Shown: piece by piece, positions 1-10,916 of the stretch
Layout: every line of letters begins with the position of its first letter
How positions within the stretch are numbered: position 1 is the stretch's first letter
Source of the DNA: Phyllostachys edulis
Lineage: Eukaryota > Streptophyta > Magnoliopsida > Poales > Poaceae
Direction: 5' to 3'
DNA: 64,000 nt
Assembly: GCA_036346405.1 (NCBI GenBank)
Contig: CM070554.1
Span: 43,981,058-44,045,057, forward strand
Notes under the pieces: generated by a model
The model's database searches: none
Told to the model about the DNA's origin: nothing
What the model saw: the letters and a program-made list of their open reading frames with translations, nothing else
Program-made: the position numbers and the translations under genes

Positions 1-1748
1 GTTCGTGCACAATGGTTCAGGAGTGCCGCCACGGATTTCAGCATAACGGTGCTGAAGGATCACACATGCGAGCTTGCAGAGCCACTTCATAGGCACCGTA
101 ACCTGATATCGTCATATATTGCGGAGCTGGTAAGCCACCTCGTTGCAGCTGATGTATCTGCCTCGCCGAAGCTACTTTTGGCAGATGTTGTCAATACGGT
201 GGGCTTCCTGGTTGACTACAGCAAGGTGTGGCAGGCGAAACAGAAGGTCCTAGAGCGTATGTTCGGCACATACGAAGAGGCCTACAACTTTGTCCCAAGA
301 ATGCTCCATCAGATTGCAGAGTCGAATCCCGGAACATACATTGACAAGCTGGACCGGGTGCATCCTACGAAGAGGCCGAATTGTTTTGTCATTGACAGGG
401 TATTCTGGGCCTTCACCCAGGCGAGCGGAGGGTTCAAGTACTGTCGTCCTGTGCTGTCGATGGATGGCACCTTCCTCACTGGCAAGTACAAGGGCATCAT
501 CCTCACTGCGGTAGCAACCGACGCGAATGACCAGTTACTCCCCGTGGCCTTCGCGATTGTTCAAAGCGAGAACACGGATAGTTGGCTGTGGTTCCTTGCA
601 AACGTGAAGCGGGTGGTGGTTTAAGACCGCCCAGGTGTGTGCGTTATCTTGGACCGCAATGCTGGGTTGCTGTCCATGTTTGCCACGATGCAAAATGGGA
701 TACATCCTCCCTTCCAGTGGAACGACCTGACGAATCGATGGTGCATGAGGCATCTCGCGGTGAACTTCCACATAAGGTTCCGAAAGAAGGACCTGATGAA
801 GACCTTCAAGAAGCTATGCATGTAGAACCAAAGGCGGAAGTTCGATGCCGTGTGGAGACAGTTGGACGAGGATACTAGCAAGCATGTAAGGAATTCCTAG
901 GATGCGGAGGCAGGGGCAGCGGCAGGAGGCTCCGTCAGAGTTGAGGAGTTCACACAGTGGGTAAACTCGCACGCACCCGACTTAGAGAAATGGTCTCTGC
1001 TGCATGACACCGGTAGTGCATGGTACGGAATCATGACGATCAACATGTCGGAGGTGTACAACGGTGTCCTGAAGGGTGTCTGATCCCTCCCGATCACCGT
1101 AATTATTGAGGAGAGTTGGAACCATACCGTGGGGTACTTCGTCAACAGAGCCATGATGGCGAAGAAGCATATGGACGAAGGCAAGCAATTTCGGAGGTGG
1201 CGCAGGCCTACATGGACAAGAAGATCGAAAAGGCTCGTTCGCACACTGCTAGGGCTATGGATGGCATCAGGAAGAAGTTTGAGATCCGTCTAAGGCAAAA
1301 GTATGTCACGGGTCATGCTAGGGGTGATCACAAACAAGTCTTCTCGATCGATGGGGAAGCGTCCTGCACCTGCAATAAGCTGCAACTTCTTCACAAGCCT
1401 TGCTCCCATGTATACGCAGCGTGCGCAGTGTGGCGCTAGTCCTCGACGCAATACGTCTCTGAGTTCTACGACATTCACCACCTGTACGGCACTTGGAGTG
1501 CCGAGTTCAATTCGTACGGACTGGACATGCATTATAGGGACCTCTGGCCTGGGCACATGAAGTGAGTGCCGAACGACGTACTCAAGCAGGCCGGCTGTGG
1601 AAAACGACAGTCTCGTCGCATTCGTAACGACATGGATGATAGCCAGCGTGGGCAACGGGCTAGGCACCCGAGATGTAGACTCTGCAAGACGATTGGCCAC
1701 TCGTTCGCCACCTGCCCAAACAGACCCGGGTCAAACAACGCACCGTAG
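1..1748 (+). pseudogene. Mutator-like element (MULE) transposase, decayed, 5' end outside window
   Basis: This encoded a MURA/FAR1-type transposase, the DDE enzyme that moves Mutator-like elements. The MULE transposase core is readable at about 430-620 (motifs MDGTFLTGKYKG and AFAIVQSENTDSW) and continues in the same frame after a stop at 622-624 (DRNAGLL, 637-825). The part at about 900-1200 reads in another frame (KWSLLHDTG, MSEVYNGVLKGV). A SWIM zinc finger (CTC...KPCSH) lies at about 1366-1410 and a CCHC zinc knuckle (CRLC, GHSFATC) at about 1675-1715, which is the usual domain order. Lesions include stops at 622, 823, 1081 (TGA after LKGV) and about 1564 (TGA after GHMK), and at least one frame change. 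The N-terminus lies before base 1. The gene is non-functional. The plant-mobile-domain gene follows on the same strand about 350 bp downstream, a known MULE association. Confidence 0.88.
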
Positions 1749-1767
1749 TGACAAAGTTTCATCGCCT

Positions 1768-2030
1768 ATATATGTACGCTATATGTTTGTTGTAATGCGT
1801 TAGGCGTTATCATGTTGTACGTGTTGGAATGTGTTGGATAATGGCTGTTGTCATTTGTTTGTTGCCTATGTATGCTATATGTTTATTGTAATGCGTTAGG
1901 CGTTATTGTGTTGTACGTGTTGCAATGTGTCGGACAATGGCTGTCGTCATATCGTGTTCTATATGTTGGAATGTGTCGGACAATGGTTCCTGTCATTTGT
2001 CTGTTGTGTATGTATGCTATATATTTCGCT
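1768..2030. repeat. Tandem repeat, period ~96 bp, between MULE and PMD genes
   Basis: The segment with TAATGCGTTAGGCGTTAT, then TTGTACGTGTTG and GGACAATGGCTG, recurs with a period of about 96 bp (first copy near 1793, second near 1889, partial third near 1960). It is AT-rich, non-coding and probably the 3' flank of the transposase gene. Confidence 0.7.
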
Positions 2031-2098
2031 TTCGTTTTGCTTATTTGTACGTCCTATTTTATTTACACACTAACTTGTTATTGTACGTACCTCAGGAG

Positions 2099-4740
2099 AT
2101 GGCACAGCCTGCAGACGACGTAGCGTATGAGTTGCTCAACCCACGGTGGGATCGAGGACACCGATGCCACGCGTGGTCATCCAGCGTGGGCCCTCAGAGC
2201 TTTGTCCTCAGGAGTCCTAGAGAGCACTGGCCTTTGGACCAGCGGTATGTCCCACTACTACGGGACACCGGGCTTTTGCCCATTGCCCGCTTGTTGGATC
2301 TGGAGCACGTGTTTTAGTTTGACGCGCCACTATTGTCCGCGCTCGTGGACCGTTGGAGACTGGAGACGCACACCTTCCACTTCCGGTGGGGGGAGATGAC
2401 CGTTACTCTGCAGGACGTCGTTATGCTTACAGGACTACCACTGTGGGGTCATGCAGTAGTGCCACCTCCCAGACGACCAGACTGGAAGGTACGGATGGCT
2501 GAGAGGTTCGGTGACCCGATCCCGGAGAACATATCAGGTGTGCCACATTCCTAGCTACGACAGTATATGGTCTGCCCTGTGCACGCGACCCAGCAGGTTG
2601 TACGGACACACTTCCTTGCGTACCTGCTCTTCCTCTTTGGGTGGGTCTTATTTTCTACGACTCAGGGAGATTGGGTGCACCCTAGCTACATCCATCTTGC
2701 TGGGGCGTTGGCAGACTCCTGGCACGACGAGGTGCCGCAGTACAGTTGGGGCTCCGCAGTGCATTGTGCCACGTACCGAAGCTTGTGTGATGCCTCACAG
2801 CGTAGTACGGCCAGGGAGCCAGTCCTCGTAGTATGCTACATCCTCTTACAGCTATGGTCGTGGGAGCACTTCTCAGTTGGCCGCCTGTACTTCCGCACGG
2901 CCGTGCACCTTTCGAACGCATCCCCGAGGTTTACAGTGAGGGAGATGGCGTCAACCCCGTTGAGGGGCCCACAATGGGCACTCGCTGGACATGTGCTCGG
3001 CTAGGGTGGGCTAGGGAGAGGTCGAGGCACGTCTACCCTGAGTTCCACAACCAGTTCAAGACTTTACACGAGGTGGAGGTCATATGCTTCCCATGGTCTA
3101 CAGAGATCATTGTGGCGACGGCCCCGTACGGCTTGTCCTCTTAGTGCAGTCAGGACTACTCATACTGGATGACGACATGCCATCTAGTGTTCTCCCATAT
3201 GGTCGAGCCGTACTCACTACAGCGGGTCATGAGACAGTTCGAGCTTTACCAGCAGGTACCACCGCCTCCGGGACGACCTCTTGTAGCGAAGGCCCACAGG
3301 TATGTTGTTACTTGGTTTACCTGTTGGTTGCATCTCTTTTTTCGATTGCCTAATGTCCAAATTCACCTGCAGGCAAACGAGTGAAGGGCGGAAGAGCGAC
3401 GACTAGAGGGAGACACAGCTACCGTGGACGACGTTGTGGGCCGAGAGGGCGGCGATCGATGTCGTGCAGGAGGCACGACCGTACGACGTCGAGACACACA
3501 CTACGTACTTGAGATGGTACGTTCCGCGCACTAGGAGCAGCCTTACTGGTGCACTGCCACAGTGCCCTACGGAGGTCACGCACGCCGCCGCTATACGAGC
3601 AGGTCCTGACACTCATCGGGCAGCACGCCAAGACGAGACGGTAAAATATTCTTCGTAGTTTTTTTCACGGGAAACACGTCTAACTTATTCTCGGTTTCCT
3701 TGCAGTTAGACCGCTTTCAGAGTATCAACACCGAGGCTGCCCACGGTCTACGACGTGGGAGGACCAGCACCTCCTCTCAGTTCCTAGGTATGCTGAAACG
3801 CGTCTATGATGACTCGGCAGTGGCAATCAGGACCATGACTTGTGGTTGGCACAGTGACGTAGGTAGGTGACGACAACGTGAACACCGAGAACAACCTCCT
3901 TCCCCACCGCCCTTAGCACCTCCCTCCGCACCACCGTCTGCACGTCCGTCGCACTCCGGGAGTCGACCTAGCTACCGTCGCTCTTTCTCCACGCGCCTCG
4001 GCCTCGGGCAAGCGGTATGTCAATTACGATTTTTTGTCCAAACTGTTTGCACGTGCCCTTATTTGTAACGTATATCTCACTTCCGTTTGTTCTTTCAGCA
4101 CTTGCGACGTGACAGCACTCTGCTACCACCCCCATCGTCACAGGAGAGGGGGGGACCACAGGACCAAACTTCAGACAGCGATCTTGACTCGCCCCAGCCC
4201 CAGCGTCGAAACGAGGCATTGCCCACGTTCGCACACGGCGCCGTGGCAGGCGACGGAGGCAGAGACCATGAGGGCAACCTGTGGTTCAGGTAGTCGTTCG
4301 GAGCAAGCACTGTGCACTATTTCGGCGCCGATTGCCTCGGAGCATCATTGTCTGCACAGCCACATACACAGGTATGCTGTAACATACTTAATTCAATCTT
4401 CCCATTGCCCACTACGGTAAACTCACGTAGCCCACCGAATTTGCAGGTCTGGAGTGACCAATTGGGACATAAAGGCCAAGGATCACAGTCCGTACTTCCA
4501 ACTCCGCAGGTACATCCTTTCTAACATGACTACGATTGCAAAGGTCATAACCTCCGCCCTAACGCAGCAGTGCCGTTTTTGCAGGACGAGTGGGTGGATG
4601 ATATGCTCAAGTCTTACCCGGCTCCCTACAATGAGTTCTATGTGACAACGCCTCCCACGCAGCAGTCCCACTATGACTTTTGGGAGACACGCCACTCCCT
4701 TGGCAGGTTCACATTCCCTTCAGAGCAGCTACAGCGTTGA
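2099..4740 (+). pseudogene. Plant mobile domain (PMD, MAIN-like) protein, decayed multi-exon gene
   Basis: The sequence encodes a plant mobile domain (aminotransferase-like) of the MAIN/MAIL1 family, which is widespread in plant transposons. Starting at ATG 2099, one frame reads DLEHVF, then after a stop FDAPLLSALVDRW, TVTLQDVVMLTGLPLWG, YLLFLFGWVLF, YSWGSAVHCATYRSLCDA and LQLWSWEHF, all family landmarks. Another frame continues with HVYPEFHNQF and SYWMTTCHLVF to about 3300. A probable intron follows (GTATGTTG at about 3300, TTGCAG near 3370). Later segments look like a proline/glutamine-rich tail (4090-4290) and a last exon ending EQLQR plus TGA at 4738. Lesions include in-frame stops at 2315 and 2552, a frameshift near 2940-3000 and a stop at 3142. 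The tight, same-strand position behind the transposase suggests it was cargo of the same MULE. Exon joins after 3300 are tentative. Confidence 0.8.
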
Positions 4741-5169
4741 GGCAGGCGGCGGAGGCAGGGACCATGAGTTTTAGTGTGTTCTACTATTATTTCTTGTTTC
4801 TGCCAATTAGAAGTTCAGTTGTAATGAGATTGTAATGTCCACTATTTACTTATGCATCGCAGTCCTCCATGAATGGATTAACTGCCGTGTATCCTTGCAT
4901 TACATGAGTCAGGGTTTGGGTTTAGGGTTTAGGTTTATGGTTAATGCACACGACACATCGATGCAACAATCAACTCGATAAAAGGCAACTGCATAGAAGG
5001 TGCCTCGCACTACGAGTTACATACTTTATGAGATTGAACATAATTGCGTACAGAAGGTGCCTAATGATAGGAGGTGCCTCGCACTACCCACATAGAGTGT
5101 TCTACAGGGGGCGCCTCGGACGTGGTTGGCCGTCGTTTTAGTGGCACGCACATATGCAGCTAGGGTTCG
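4741..5169. other. Non-coding spacer with telomere-like and short direct repeats
   Basis: No gene is seen here. A telomere-like run of GGGTTTAGGGTTTAGG lies at about 4912-4940. The motif AGGTGCCT or GGCGCCT, twice followed by CGCACTAC, recurs near 4999, 5053, 5071 and 5107, giving a short array downstream of the minus-strand GRF-finger gene. Confidence 0.5.
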
Positions 5170-5663
5170 CTAGCAGCATGTGGGATCATAGGAACTTGCT
5201 ATATTCACGACCTCTTCGTTGCCTCTCTCGCGCTGCATCTGTTGGTGGAGGTCATCATTTTTCTCGTTGAGATTGTCAATCCGCGCCTCCAACTCAAAGA
5301 TTCGATTCCACAATCTATCCACGTACATCACAACATGTCGTTCATGGGGAGGATCGATCCAGCGGACAAAGTTGTATTTCGCCATCTGCTGCAAGGGACG
5401 GTTAGTATGGAGGATATATTAGCAGTAACATGAACAAAACTATTTATCCCAGAGTGTGGGCATCGGAAGAAACGCCGTCCGCCATCGAAAGGGTCGTCCA
5501 AGACCTGCACGACATCGTCTTCCCTGTGTCCGCATTTCGGCCATATCGGTTGAGCACGCTTGTTCGGCATCAACCGGTAGTTAGGGCCGAAGTCCTCCCT
5601 CCTTTCGAGGGGAGGGTCTTGCTTTGGTGACCCAGGTTGGGCTGGTCCCTCGGTGTCTACCAT
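5170..5663 (-). pseudogene. GRF-type zinc-finger protein with coiled coil, two exons, probably broken
   Basis: GRF fingers bind single-stranded DNA or RNA in other proteins; short plant GRF proteins of this type accompany transposons. On the minus strand from ATG 5663, exon 1 reads WPKCGHREDDVVQVLDDP then RRFFRCPHSG, the first half of a GRF finger. A short intron ends at a CTTGCAG acceptor (about 5389-5395), and exon 2 (5388-5170) reads FVRWIDPP, YVDRLWNRIFELEARI and a coiled coil to NIASSYDPTCC. The 5' splice site is not a clean GT where the homology stops (about 5446), so splicing may be lost. The gene points away from the GRF gene at 6508, and the two share a repeat-rich intergenic region. 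Function in the cell is unknown. Confidence 0.65.
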
Positions 5664-5799
5664 GGTATGTTACTGTACGACAGAGAAGGTTCTTCTTCCT
5701 ATGGTTTCAAGGGTTAAGTGGTCCTACTTTTGGAGCGTGGGATGTGCATTTTATAGCCCGCGGGGGAAGGCTAACAAAGCGGGTAATGTATTAGCTTGC

Positions 5800-6090
5800 A
5801 AATGACAAGACCATACGGGGCTGGCTGCTTTGCTCAGAGACAAGACCAAACGGGGCAGCTTTGCGCAGTAACAAGACCAAATGAGACAGCCTTGCGCAGT
5901 GACAAGACCAGACGAGGCAGCTTTGCGCAGTGATAAGACCACACGGGGCAGCTTTGCGCAGTGATAAGACCAAAGGAGACAGCCTTGCGCAGTGACAAGA
6001 CTAGATGAGGCAACTTTGTGTAGTGACAAGACCACACGGGCCAGCTTTGCGCAGTGATAAGACCAAAGGAGACAGCTTTACGCAGTTTAG
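5800..6090. repeat. 31-bp minisatellite, about nine copies
   Basis: The unit (GACAAGACCA, then AACGGGGCAG, then CTTTGCGCAGT) repeats about nine times with substitutions. Because 31 is not a multiple of 3, all three minus-strand frames stay open and encode a rotating peptide, which gives three overlapping false ORFs. There are no unique spacers, so it is not CRISPR-like. It ends in a telomere-like stretch (TTTAGGGTTTAGGGTTAGG, about 6088-6106). It lies between two divergent GRF-finger genes. Confidence 0.9.
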
Positions 6091-6106
6091 GGTTTAGGGT
6101 TAGGCT

Positions 6107-6370
6107 TAGGCTTTTCAGATCGACTTGACAACCCTGACTGCCTCACCAGCTTTTCAGACCAAAAAGACAAGACTCTGCAAAGAAAGACGTGACAACACTC
6201 TGCCTCGCTAGCTTTTCAGACTGATAAGACAACACTCTGCAAAGCAAGACATGACTTCTCTCTGCAAAGTAAGACGTGACAACACTATGCCTCGTCAGCT
6301 TTTCAGATCGGCATGACAACACTCTACCTCCTTAGCTTTTCAGAATTAAAAGACAGGACTCTGCATGAAA
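6107..6370. repeat. Degenerate repeats upstream of GRF gene
   Basis: Blocks containing AGCTTTTCAGA, GTGACAACACTCTGCCTC and GACTCTGCAAAG recur four to five times in variable order. This is an older repeat array next to the 31-bp minisatellite, forming the rest of the divergent intergenic region. No coding potential was seen. Confidence 0.65.
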
Positions 6371-6396
6371 TTAACCACACCATGCCAACCCTAAGG

Positions 6397-6406
6397 CTTA
6401 TAAAAG
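6397..6406 (+). promoter_or_regulatory. TATA box of plus-strand GRF-finger gene
   Basis: CTTATAAAAG lies 102 bp before the ATG at 6508. The transcribed leader would contain repeats of ACACAACCAAACCCA (6420-6482), a CA-rich plant-type 5' leader. Position and context fit a core promoter; use is not shown. Confidence 0.55.
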
Positions 6407-6507
6407 GGGGTTGAACCAAACCCAACACTACACAACACTACACAACCAAACCCAGCACTACACAACCAAACCCAACACTACACCAGAGCTTCCTTCACCG
6501 CGCCGGG

Positions 6508-7246
6508 ATGGACAACAGGCAGAGGCAATGGGACCGGATCCGCGAACTAGTAAGGGCTGCTGGGGAGGAGGACAACCGAGCAAGGGCTGTTAGGGCCCGG
6601 GTCGAACAAGAGACGCGTGCCCACGTGGCATCTTTTCATAATGAAGCCCCCTGTAGCAGCAACCCCATGCCGAACGTTCCAACCGAGCGTTCGCCGCAAC
6701 ACCCGCCCGAGGGGGAGACGCCGCCCCTCTGTTGGTGCAGGGACAGATGCAAATTCTTCAAGTCCAAGCACCCGCTCAGCCTGGGCATGCGTTACTGGGG
6801 TTGCGAGAACTACTCTAGCGACTATCCCAACTGACGTTGGGACACGAGGAACTATCGGTAGCCGGTAAGGACCGGTTACAGTGTGTTCCCATACTATTTC
6901 TCTTTCAAAGTACACACTAACAACCTCTTCCGTCTACGTATAGTCCTCGGATCCACTATGTGGCTACCGCAAGTGGATCGACCACAAGATCCACCCACAT
7001 GACTAGTGGTCTCTGGACATGGACGAGTAACATGCCCAAAGAGACCGCGAGATGCGAGAGGAGCGACGCCGCAACGACGAGCACAACGAGCGCATACGTC
7101 GGGAGACGCAATCTCATCTCGAGGCGTGCAAGCGCAGGGAGCGCGAGGCTCGCGAGAGGGAGCGCGAGAGAAAGAGGGAAATTACAGCCAAGGCCAAAGA
7201 GGCCAACGAGGAGTTCAACACCGAGCTAGTAAGGAAGGGAAAATGA
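6508..7246 (+). pseudogene. GRF-type zinc-finger protein with charged coiled coil, two exons with stops
   Basis: Exon 1 starts at ATG 6508 (MDNRQRQWDRIREL) and holds a GRF-like finger: LCWCRDRCKFF then GMRYWGCENY near residues 74-101. The intron ends at TATAG near 6943, and exon 2 continues DPLCGYRKWIDHKI, which completes the finger. A very charged helix follows (REMREERRRNDEHNERIRR, RERERERKREI) and ends VRKGK at 7244. Two in-frame stops (TAG and TAA, about 7004-7030) lie between finger and helix, so it is broken unless the region is spliced out. Organisation mirrors the minus-strand GRF gene at 5170-5663 (finger, intron, coiled coil), suggesting that both are transposon-associated relatives. 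The function is not known. Confidence 0.65.
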
Positions 7247-7571
7247 CCCCGGTCCACGCAGTAGGTCAGGTCATTCCGTAGTAGTCCCCCGTCCTACCCG
7301 CCATGTTTTTTACTATCCCCTAAAGACATGCATACTTACATGGTCCGGATGCTTGTGTCGCAGTGTACCGTAGTAGTAGCGAGGATGACTAAAGCAATTA
7401 GCCGAACCATCATGCCATGTGACTACGTAACGCGATGCTTCGTCTCATGGACTCTAATGAAATTCTGGTTCCGTGTCTCCGCTAAGCCATCAAAGCAAGT
7501 CTATATTGCAAGTATGCCTCTTCTAGTGGAATCCCAGAAAGAACCATTCGCACTGACATCGAATCCTCCAT
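7247..7571. other. Non-coding, no recognised feature
   Basis: This is moderately AT-rich sequence after the GRF gene. Short ORFs here show no family resemblance. It may hold the 3' untranslated region of the preceding gene. Confidence 0.4.
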
Positions 7572-7860
7572 GTTTTAGGGCATCTTCATAATCACAACGA
7601 GCGTTCTCAGCCACTTCAATCATATTCTGTATAAGCTTCATAAAGTACTTCATCGACTACCTGCCTATATACGCGTATATGTTCAGACGACTTCATCGAG
7701 GAGAGACTCCAAGTTTTAGGGCATCTTCGTAATCACAACGAGCGTTCTTAGCCCCTTCAATTTCAATCATATTTTGTATAAGCTTCATAAAGTACTTCAT
7801 CGGCTGCCTGGCTATATACGCGTATATGTTCAGATAACTTCATCGAAGAGAGACTCCAAT
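7572..7860. repeat. Tandem duplication, 141-bp unit, two copies
   Basis: Copy 1 (7572-7712) and copy 2 (7713-7860) both begin GTTTTAGGGCATCTTC and end GAGAGACTCCAA. They share TGTATAAGCTTCATAAAG and the palindrome ATATACGCGTATAT. Copy 2 has a small insertion (TTTCAA) and scattered substitutions. Non-coding. Confidence 0.92.
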
Positions 7861-8141
7861 AGTATTGGTGTCTTTTTATCCCACTTCTAAAAGACAACAA
7901 GTATTTCAGCAGACAAAGTTTGCTTGGACGACATCCACAAGATTATACCTCGTCTGATATGCTTATCAATCATTCTTTCTCTAAACGAATTAAATAATAG
8001 AAAAATTACAGAAGCAACAACACTGTGACGGGAGGCTCCACAAAAAGTTTCGTAATTTTCTAAACTCATTTGCTACATTTTGAAATTACTACAAACAGCG
8101 CTGAAACCGCGATGAAATCCTGATTTTGGAGAAAAGGAAAC
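7861..8141. other. Non-coding AT-rich sequence
   Basis: No gene or element boundary is seen. A 60-codon minus ORF (7887-8069) has no recognisable motif. Confidence 0.35.
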
Positions 8142-8345
8142 CCTAATTTACAAACCTCCGTGCCCATATTTCTTAATGAATGTTTTTTTTCAAATATCAG
8201 TGCCTGTTGAAACCCTAACTGAAATGACTGAAAAAATTTCGTATTCGTAAAAGCGCTAACCCGAACGAAACCCTAGATCGTTCGAAACTCTAACCATCCT
8301 GCTGGAAACCCTAATCCCCATCTCGTTGGAAACCCTAATCGGCGT
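8142..8345. promoter_or_regulatory. Cluster of telo-box motifs (AAACCCTA)
   Basis: Five AAACCCTA motifs lie near 8141, 8208, 8265, 8302 and 8330, followed by a C-rich stretch. In plants, telo boxes occur in promoters and leaders of translation-machinery and cell-cycle genes and recruit Polycomb-linked factors. No gene follows, so this may be an orphaned promoter or repeat-derived sequence. Confidence 0.45.
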
Positions 8346-8823
8346 TGGAGGAAGGGCGGCTTTTTTCATGATCGGCCATCACAGATGTGGTCGCGCCTTC
8401 GCTTCACCACCGCAGAGGTCACCGCCCTTCCCCCCCCCGCGAAGGTGGCTTTTCACCTTAGTCCTGCGCCCGTTTCGTTGGTCCCGTGCCCAGGTAGCTT
8501 TCTGCGCTCGTCGAGCGCGGAAGGGGACACTCGTCGGCCCCACGACGATTCCATGCTCATATAGGGGCCAATTGTGCAAATACGGTGGAAGGGGGGGTCA
8601 TTTTTGCAATCACGTGGCGTTACAGGGCCAAATAAAAAAAAATCGCACAAGAAGGAGAGGAGCATCGGCTGGAACCCCTACTTCTACACGCGGCCACCCC
8701 ATGCCATTACCACAATCCTCGGTCGTTGCTCCCTAGCTTCCACCGCCCCACCGGATCAGGACGCCGTCACCGCGGCCACGGAAAAACTCAGCAAGTTATC
8801 CTCAGTTTTGTTTCTAGTTCTGA

Positions 8824-9095
8824 TGTTGCGACCTGTTGAAAAAAAACGTTGCATCATGTTCTTTGATATGTTGTGACCCGTTGAAAAAAATGTTACGACC
8901 TCTTTAAAAAAAATGTTGCGTTTATCGAAAAAAATGTTGCGTCCTGTTTTTTGATATGTTGCGACCCATTGAAAAAATGCTGAGACCCGTTGAAAAAAGA
9001 GGTGCATCCTGTTTTTTGATATGTTGCGACCTGTTGAAAAAAAATTACATCCTATTTTTTAATATGTTGCGACCTGTTGAAAAAAATATTGCGCC
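8824..9095. repeat. Degenerate tandem repeat rich in GTTGAAAAAAA and TGATATGTTGCGACC
   Basis: About six to seven variable copies of a ~45-bp unit: GACCTGTTGAAAAAAA, then TTGCATCCTGTTTTTTGATA, then TGTTGC. Shortened copies lack the second part. Non-coding; the minus ORF across it (8756-9007) is made of the repeat. Confidence 0.8.
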
Positions 9096-9461
9096 TCAAA
9101 TTCTCTCCTAATGATTCTACTTTTTTATGCTGTCTGTGCTGTGCGAGATGTCAAGAGGAAGTTCGCTCACGCGAGATAGACGCCTAAAGAATATCTTTTG
9201 AAATCCGACGTTATAGCCTGACATACAGCACTAACGCTCGTAGATAAAAATCTCTTAAAAAATCTTTAAACATTTGAGTTCAGCCAAAAACAGCCGGCTC
9301 AACCCTAGGCTAGGTCGTGGCCGGTTCCGCCCTGCGTCTCCGGTTTGTTGCTTGCCACGGTTTTTCGCGGAGAGTCAAATCGTCAATCATGTTGGTCGTC
9401 GCATTTGGCAGAATTTTGGCTAGAAAATGAGTTTAGCGAGGTACGGGCCCAACAAAGTATG
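9096..9461. other. Non-coding, no recognised feature
   Basis: Mixed sequence with no supported gene, lying between a degenerate tandem repeat and a fold-back element. Confidence 0.35.
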
Positions 9462-9805
9462 GTACATTATGAGAACTCTTTTTTTAATTTAATCTTGTTT
9501 TTTAAAAATATTTTAAAAATAGTCTCTTTCTAACTTTATTTTCAATTCTAACCGTTTTGGTCACGCCACAACGCTACAGACCTCGGCGTGGCAAATAAGT
9601 ACTGTCACGTCAAGGAGTGGTGTGTCAGGACTTAGCCTGAAAATATAGGCGTCCAAAAGGGTCAGTAGCGTGACATCATAGTCTGGTCACGCCATGCCAC
9701 TGGTAATGGCATGACTAAAGGGATCAGAATTAGAAATAAAGTTAGGAAAATGATATCTTTAAAATAATTTCAAAAAAAAAAAAGAAAAAGGCTCACATTA
9801 TGATT
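9462..9805. mobile_element. Fold-back MITE-like element with long imperfect inverted repeats
   Basis: The left arm (CTTTCTAACTTTATTTTC, then TTTTGGTCACGCCA) is matched by the reverse complement of the right arm (TGGCATGACTAAAG, then AGAAATAAAGTTAGGAAAA). Outer ends also pair (CATTATGAGAAC with the complement of GCTCACATTATG). The central loop is GC-rich with repeated GGCGTGGC-like words. No protein is encoded. I could not fix the target duplication. Confidence 0.75.
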
Positions 9806-10327
9806 GTGGCGATGAGTTAGAACGCTAACCATTAATAGTAGTAGAACGGCCGCGCGTTTTTGCCGTCTTGATCAGCATAGAAACAAAATGTATTCCAGGA
9901 ATGCGGATTTATATGACACCAAGCAAGCAAGTATTAATGGCATGTTTAGATGATGCAAACATAAAACTAAAAACTGGGCATACTCACAACTCACATGCAA
10001 CTCGAATGAAGCATACACAATCATTGTTCACCGTACACCCATGCATTGGCCATCCATACATCGCTTCTTATAGGTCGCAATCTTAGTTAAGATGGAGCAG
10101 AACTGCATAAGTCATCGCTGTTTGCGTTACATACCAAGCAAGTGGCAGCTACTACTTTTACATGGATGGTATAGTTGGTAGTAATTGCAGCATTGTATGT
10201 ACAACAACAACCAAAAAAAAAACTCTTTGCCTGATAAGCGCAACAGTAACAAAATACCTGAGACACCTGCAGCAAGCAAGTGGGACCATGAGCCAAAAGG
10301 AACCGCAGGAAGGTAGTTGCTTTTCAC

Positions 10328-10916
10328 GATTTTTTTAATAATACATTTAAAGAAATAAATGTCTGTTTAAAAAAATTATGAAAATAGGATTCTATTGCCG
10401 TTTGAAATGGTGACATATCTCTGTCGTCATTTGGATTAGCAACAGGATGCGCGTGGCGGATGGCCGTGGGCGTGTCGCCATTTGAATTTGCGGCGTGTGG
10501 TTGTCGCCAAACAAAATGGTGATAAAGATCTTATCGCCAATTGAACTGGCAACGGCCACGTGTCGTCAAACCAAATAACGACAGGAGCTCAAATTTTGCT
10601 TTGGCAGAAAAAATTGAAATAAATTTATATTTATTTTCTTGACAGAATACAACTTCCAGTTTTTTTGGATTTTACTGAGTTATTTTGTGATATCTTGTAG
10701 TACGAGGTCTTTGTCGCCATTTGGATTGACGCTTTGCTAGGCGACAGAGATGGGGACTACTTTTTTGTTGGCGGCAATCTCCTGTCTCCTATCTAAAGGG
10801 CGACAGGGGTATGCCGTCATTTTAAACGGCGATTGAAGCTTATTTTACTTAATTTTATTAAATGGATATTTATTTTTGTAATTATCTTAAAATAATGTAT
10901 TTTTTTTAAAAAAATC
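10328..10916. mobile_element. 589-bp non-autonomous inverted-repeat element with 10-bp target duplication
   Basis: The element is flanked by identical TGCTTTTCAC at 10318-10327 and 10917-10926. Its ends are inverted repeats (GATTTTTTTAA left; the right end reads the same on the other strand). Inner arms also pair (GCCGTTTGAAATGGTGACA near 10398 against TGCCGTCATTTTAAACGGC near 10812). A 9-11 bp duplication fits the Mutator superfamily, so this is best called a Mutator-type MITE. No coding capacity. Confidence 0.8.

Noticed and set aside
4912..4940. Telomere end
   Set aside because: Only a few TTTAGGG-like units, embedded in gene-bearing sequence on both sides; a short interstitial motif at most.
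5751..6037. Three overlapping minus-strand ORFs with similar repetitive peptides
   Set aside because: They are the three readings of the 31-bp minisatellite, whose period is not a multiple of 3.
5800..6090. CRISPR-like array
   Set aside because: Units are contiguous with no unique spacers, and the genome is a plant's.
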